Source of the DNA: Sphaerisporangium melleum
GTDB lineage: Bacteria > Actinomycetota > Actinomycetes > Streptosporangiales > Streptosporangiaceae
Direction of reading: 5' to 3'
Assembly: GCF_014646695.1 (NCBI RefSeq)
Contig: NZ_BMNT01000041.1
Location: forward strand, 38,304-86,582
Length of the DNA: 48,279 nt
Below, in pieces: positions 46,940 through 48,279 of this stretch (the first letter of the stretch is position 1; each line of letters opens with the position of its first letter). The position numbers and the translations under genes were made by a program. The notes under the pieces were generated by a model, which was given only the letters and a program-made list of their open reading frames with translations, did no database searches and was not told the origin of the DNA.

Positions 46940-48070
46940 TTAGTCCGGATTCTGGGTGTGATTCATCTCACGGTCAAGGCCCGCTTTCCGGCGGGCGGCG
47001 TCGCCGCAGACGGGGCAGTCCGGGCGCGAGGGGTGGCGGACATCGATGAGCTGGTCGGGCGCGATGAGGTTCAGCCCGCTGACGCGCCCGGGCACCAGGT
47101 CGGGAACGCCGGTGATCTCACTGATCACCGCGTGCGCCACCAGGAGCCCGGAGATGCCCGCCGACGTGGGGAGCACCCCCGGCCCGCCCAGATCGACCGG
47201 AGTGCCCGGACGCCGCCGGGCCTGCTCGCCCGCGCTGACGCACTCGTAGCAGGGATGACCGGGCCGGTAGAGGCCCGCCGTCACCAGCGGGCCGTTGTAC
47301 CCGCCGCCCGCCCAGGGGATGCCCGCCGCCGCGCACGCCCGGTTCGCCCAGACCCGCAGCACGTGGCCGCCCGGCTCGTCCGCGCAGAGCGCGAGCATGT
47401 CCGCGCCCGCGATGATCTCGGCCAGCTCCTCCTGGCTCCCGGCCCGCCGGCGTTCACCGGTGACCGTCACGTCGGAGTTGACCGCGCGCAGTCGTCGTAC
47501 GGCGACCTCGGCCTTCGCCCGGCCGATGTCCGCCTCGCCGTACAGCATCTGCCGGCTCAGGTTCGACAGCTCCACCACGTCGGGGTCCACGCAGTGCAGC
47601 CGGCCGGCCCCCGCGGCGGTGAGCGCCCACGCCGCGTGGCCGCCGGTGCCGCCGAGCCCGAGCACGACCACCCGGGCGTTCCGTAATCGGAGCTGCGCCT
47701 CCCATCCATGCTCGCGCGGGGTCAGGTCGACGCGCCGGAAGAAGGCGTGGTTCCTGCTGTAGCGGTCGGCCTCGCGCGCGGCGAGCTCGGGAGGCGGCAC
47801 GGCGCCGGCCTCCTCGAGGTATCCCGAGGCGATGAGCTGCTCGACCACCGAGCGTGCCGCCCGAGCCCGTAGCGCGGGGAACTCCTGGCCGAGCCGCGTG
47901 ACGACCTCCTCGGCGGTCCGGGAGCCGTCCATGAGCGTGAGCGCCGCCCACACCCATCCGTCCGGGTCGTCGATCTCGGCGGCCACCCCGTAGATCTCCC
48001 CGCCGATGCGGATCGTGCCGTCGGCGTATCTGTGCGGCCGGTGCTCTGGCTTGACCTTGGGATGCCGCAA
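46940..48070 (-). CDS. ThiF/E1-like adenylyltransferase with PqqD-like N-terminus
   Basis: About 376 residues. The first 90 (GTIRIGGEIYGVAAEID, WAALTLMDGSRTAEEVVTRL) form a PqqD-like winged helix of leader-binding type. The E1 core has VVLGLGGTGGHAAWAL (ATP loop, residues 135-150), VDPDVVELSNLSRQMLYGEA with the conserved Asp and Arg, and zinc Cys pairs CYEC and CPVC. E1 enzymes adenylate a carboxylate; in peptide pathways the MccB and pantocin types act on precursor peptides. A TTG at 48070 is preferred because AAGG lies eight bases before it and the conserved part follows at once; a GTG at 48145 would add 25 residues. First gene of the cassette, 45 bases before the precursor. Confidence 0.85.
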   Translation of the reverse strand: MRHPKVKPEHRPHRYADGTIRIGGEIYGVAAEIDDPDGWVWAALTLMDGSRTAEEVVTRLGQEFPALRARAARSVVEQLIASGYLEEAGAVPPPELAAREADRYSRNHAFFRRVDLTPREHGWEAQLRLRNARVVVLGLGGTGGHAAWALTAAGAGRLHCVDPDVVELSNLSRQMLYGEADIGRAKAEVAVRRLRAVNSDVTVTGERRRAGSQEELAEIIAGADMLALCADEPGGHVLRVWANRACAAAGIPWAGGGYNGPLVTAGLYRPGHPCYECVSAGEQARRRPGTPVDLGGPGVLPTSAGISGLLVAHAVISEITGVPDLVPGRVSGLNLIAPDQLIDVRHPSRPDCPVCGDAARRKAGLDREMNHTQNPD

Positions 48071-48229
48071 TGCGACCACCTTCCCTCGCAGAAGGACCGG
48101 GCTCGCGGTGATCGACGTACGAGGGTGCGGGCTGGCGGGTGCCACCGGGAGCCGACAAGCCGAGAAATGCCGGAGAACTTCGGCAAACCCCGATATCTCA
48201 CAGTGTCAGACATCCCTGGACGTTGAATG

Positions 48230-48279
48230 TCAAGCGGCGAGGTCGTGGTTGCGGTGTGACCATGCGGTTGCCTGGTCGT
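48230..48279 (-). mobile_element. 3' end of a transposase gene (truncated by window end)
   Basis: On the minus strand the window begins within a frame reading DQATAWSHRNHDLAA followed by TGA (48232-48230). The WSHRNHDLAA ending is, from memory, like the C-terminus of actinobacterial DDE transposases of the IS701 kind. Only 15 codons are visible. The inverted repeat of the element would lie in about 48150-48229, and AGTGTCAGACA around 48202-48212 is a candidate end, but the other end is not visible for comparison. Confidence 0.5.

Noticed and set aside
45830-47686. A 618-codon plus-strand frame opposite the protease and E1 genes
   Set aside because: Arg/Gly/Asp-rich shadow; both minus-strand proteins have clear catalytic motifs.

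Overview
The window is high-GC chromosomal DNA of an actinomycete, most likely a member of the Streptosporangiales. This rests on GC-rich coding with frequent GTG starts, probable leaderless transcripts, and families typical of mycelial actinobacteria: DUF2630, DUF397, DUF6879, CGNR, a trypsin-co-occurring domain and a DUF5753-type regulator remnant. The block recO - uppS - zur/znuBCA - glyS matches the order I recall from Streptomyces. I see no tRNA, rRNA or CRISPR array. All names come from reading the translations; no search was run.

Layout. 1-4366: the 5' part of ctaD (minus), a DUF2630 gene, and leuA behind a leucine-rich leader peptide. 4510-6830: a Tat-type secreted alpha/beta hydrolase and a class A beta-lactamase. 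6886-12469 is accessory: degenerate tandem repeats, a DUF4143 ATPase, a TetR gene, three DUF397 genes behind a decapitated XRE/DUF5753 regulator, a GNAT enzyme, and a divergent SDR/TetR pair with two palindromic operators. 12670-19456: a two-gene conflict-type operon with a small trypsin-co-occurring protein and a 2153-residue trypsin-NACHT-helical repeat protein. 19607-21701: an SDR gene with operators like that of the distant TetR gene, and a GNAT gene. 22014-26540: a PhoD-like phosphatase, then ddaH-rocD with an Lrp/AsnC regulator, an arginine/ornithine catabolic set. 26591-28887: a CDP-alcohol phosphotransferase and its DUF5941 membrane partner. 29065-38300 is the conserved housekeeping block: recO, uppS, an APH-fold kinase, a CGNR regulator, zur-znuBCA with a Zur box, a small membrane protein, an ABM protein and glyS.

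38415-48279 is accessory again: an unrecognised two-helix membrane protein facing a 39-residue peptide with three copies of an 11-residue SAGTTWD repeat, a secreted peptidoglycan amidase, manA, an acidic-insert protein, a DUF6879 gene, and a compact peptide-maturation cassette. The cassette holds a ThiF/E1 enzyme with a PqqD-like N-terminus, a 40-residue precursor ending in SGNSN, a 13-bp hairpin, and an M50 membrane protease with its own PqqD-like domain. The last 50 bases appear to be the 3' end of a transposase gene, so the cassette sits beside a mobile element.

The strongest candidates for undescribed biology are the E1/precursor/M50 cassette, whose precursor C-terminus recalls the microcin C peptide, and the SAGTTWD triple-repeat peptide, which has no recognisable modifying enzyme nearby. 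The trypsin-NACHT operon belongs to a known class of predicted conflict systems but is a large, apparently intact example.
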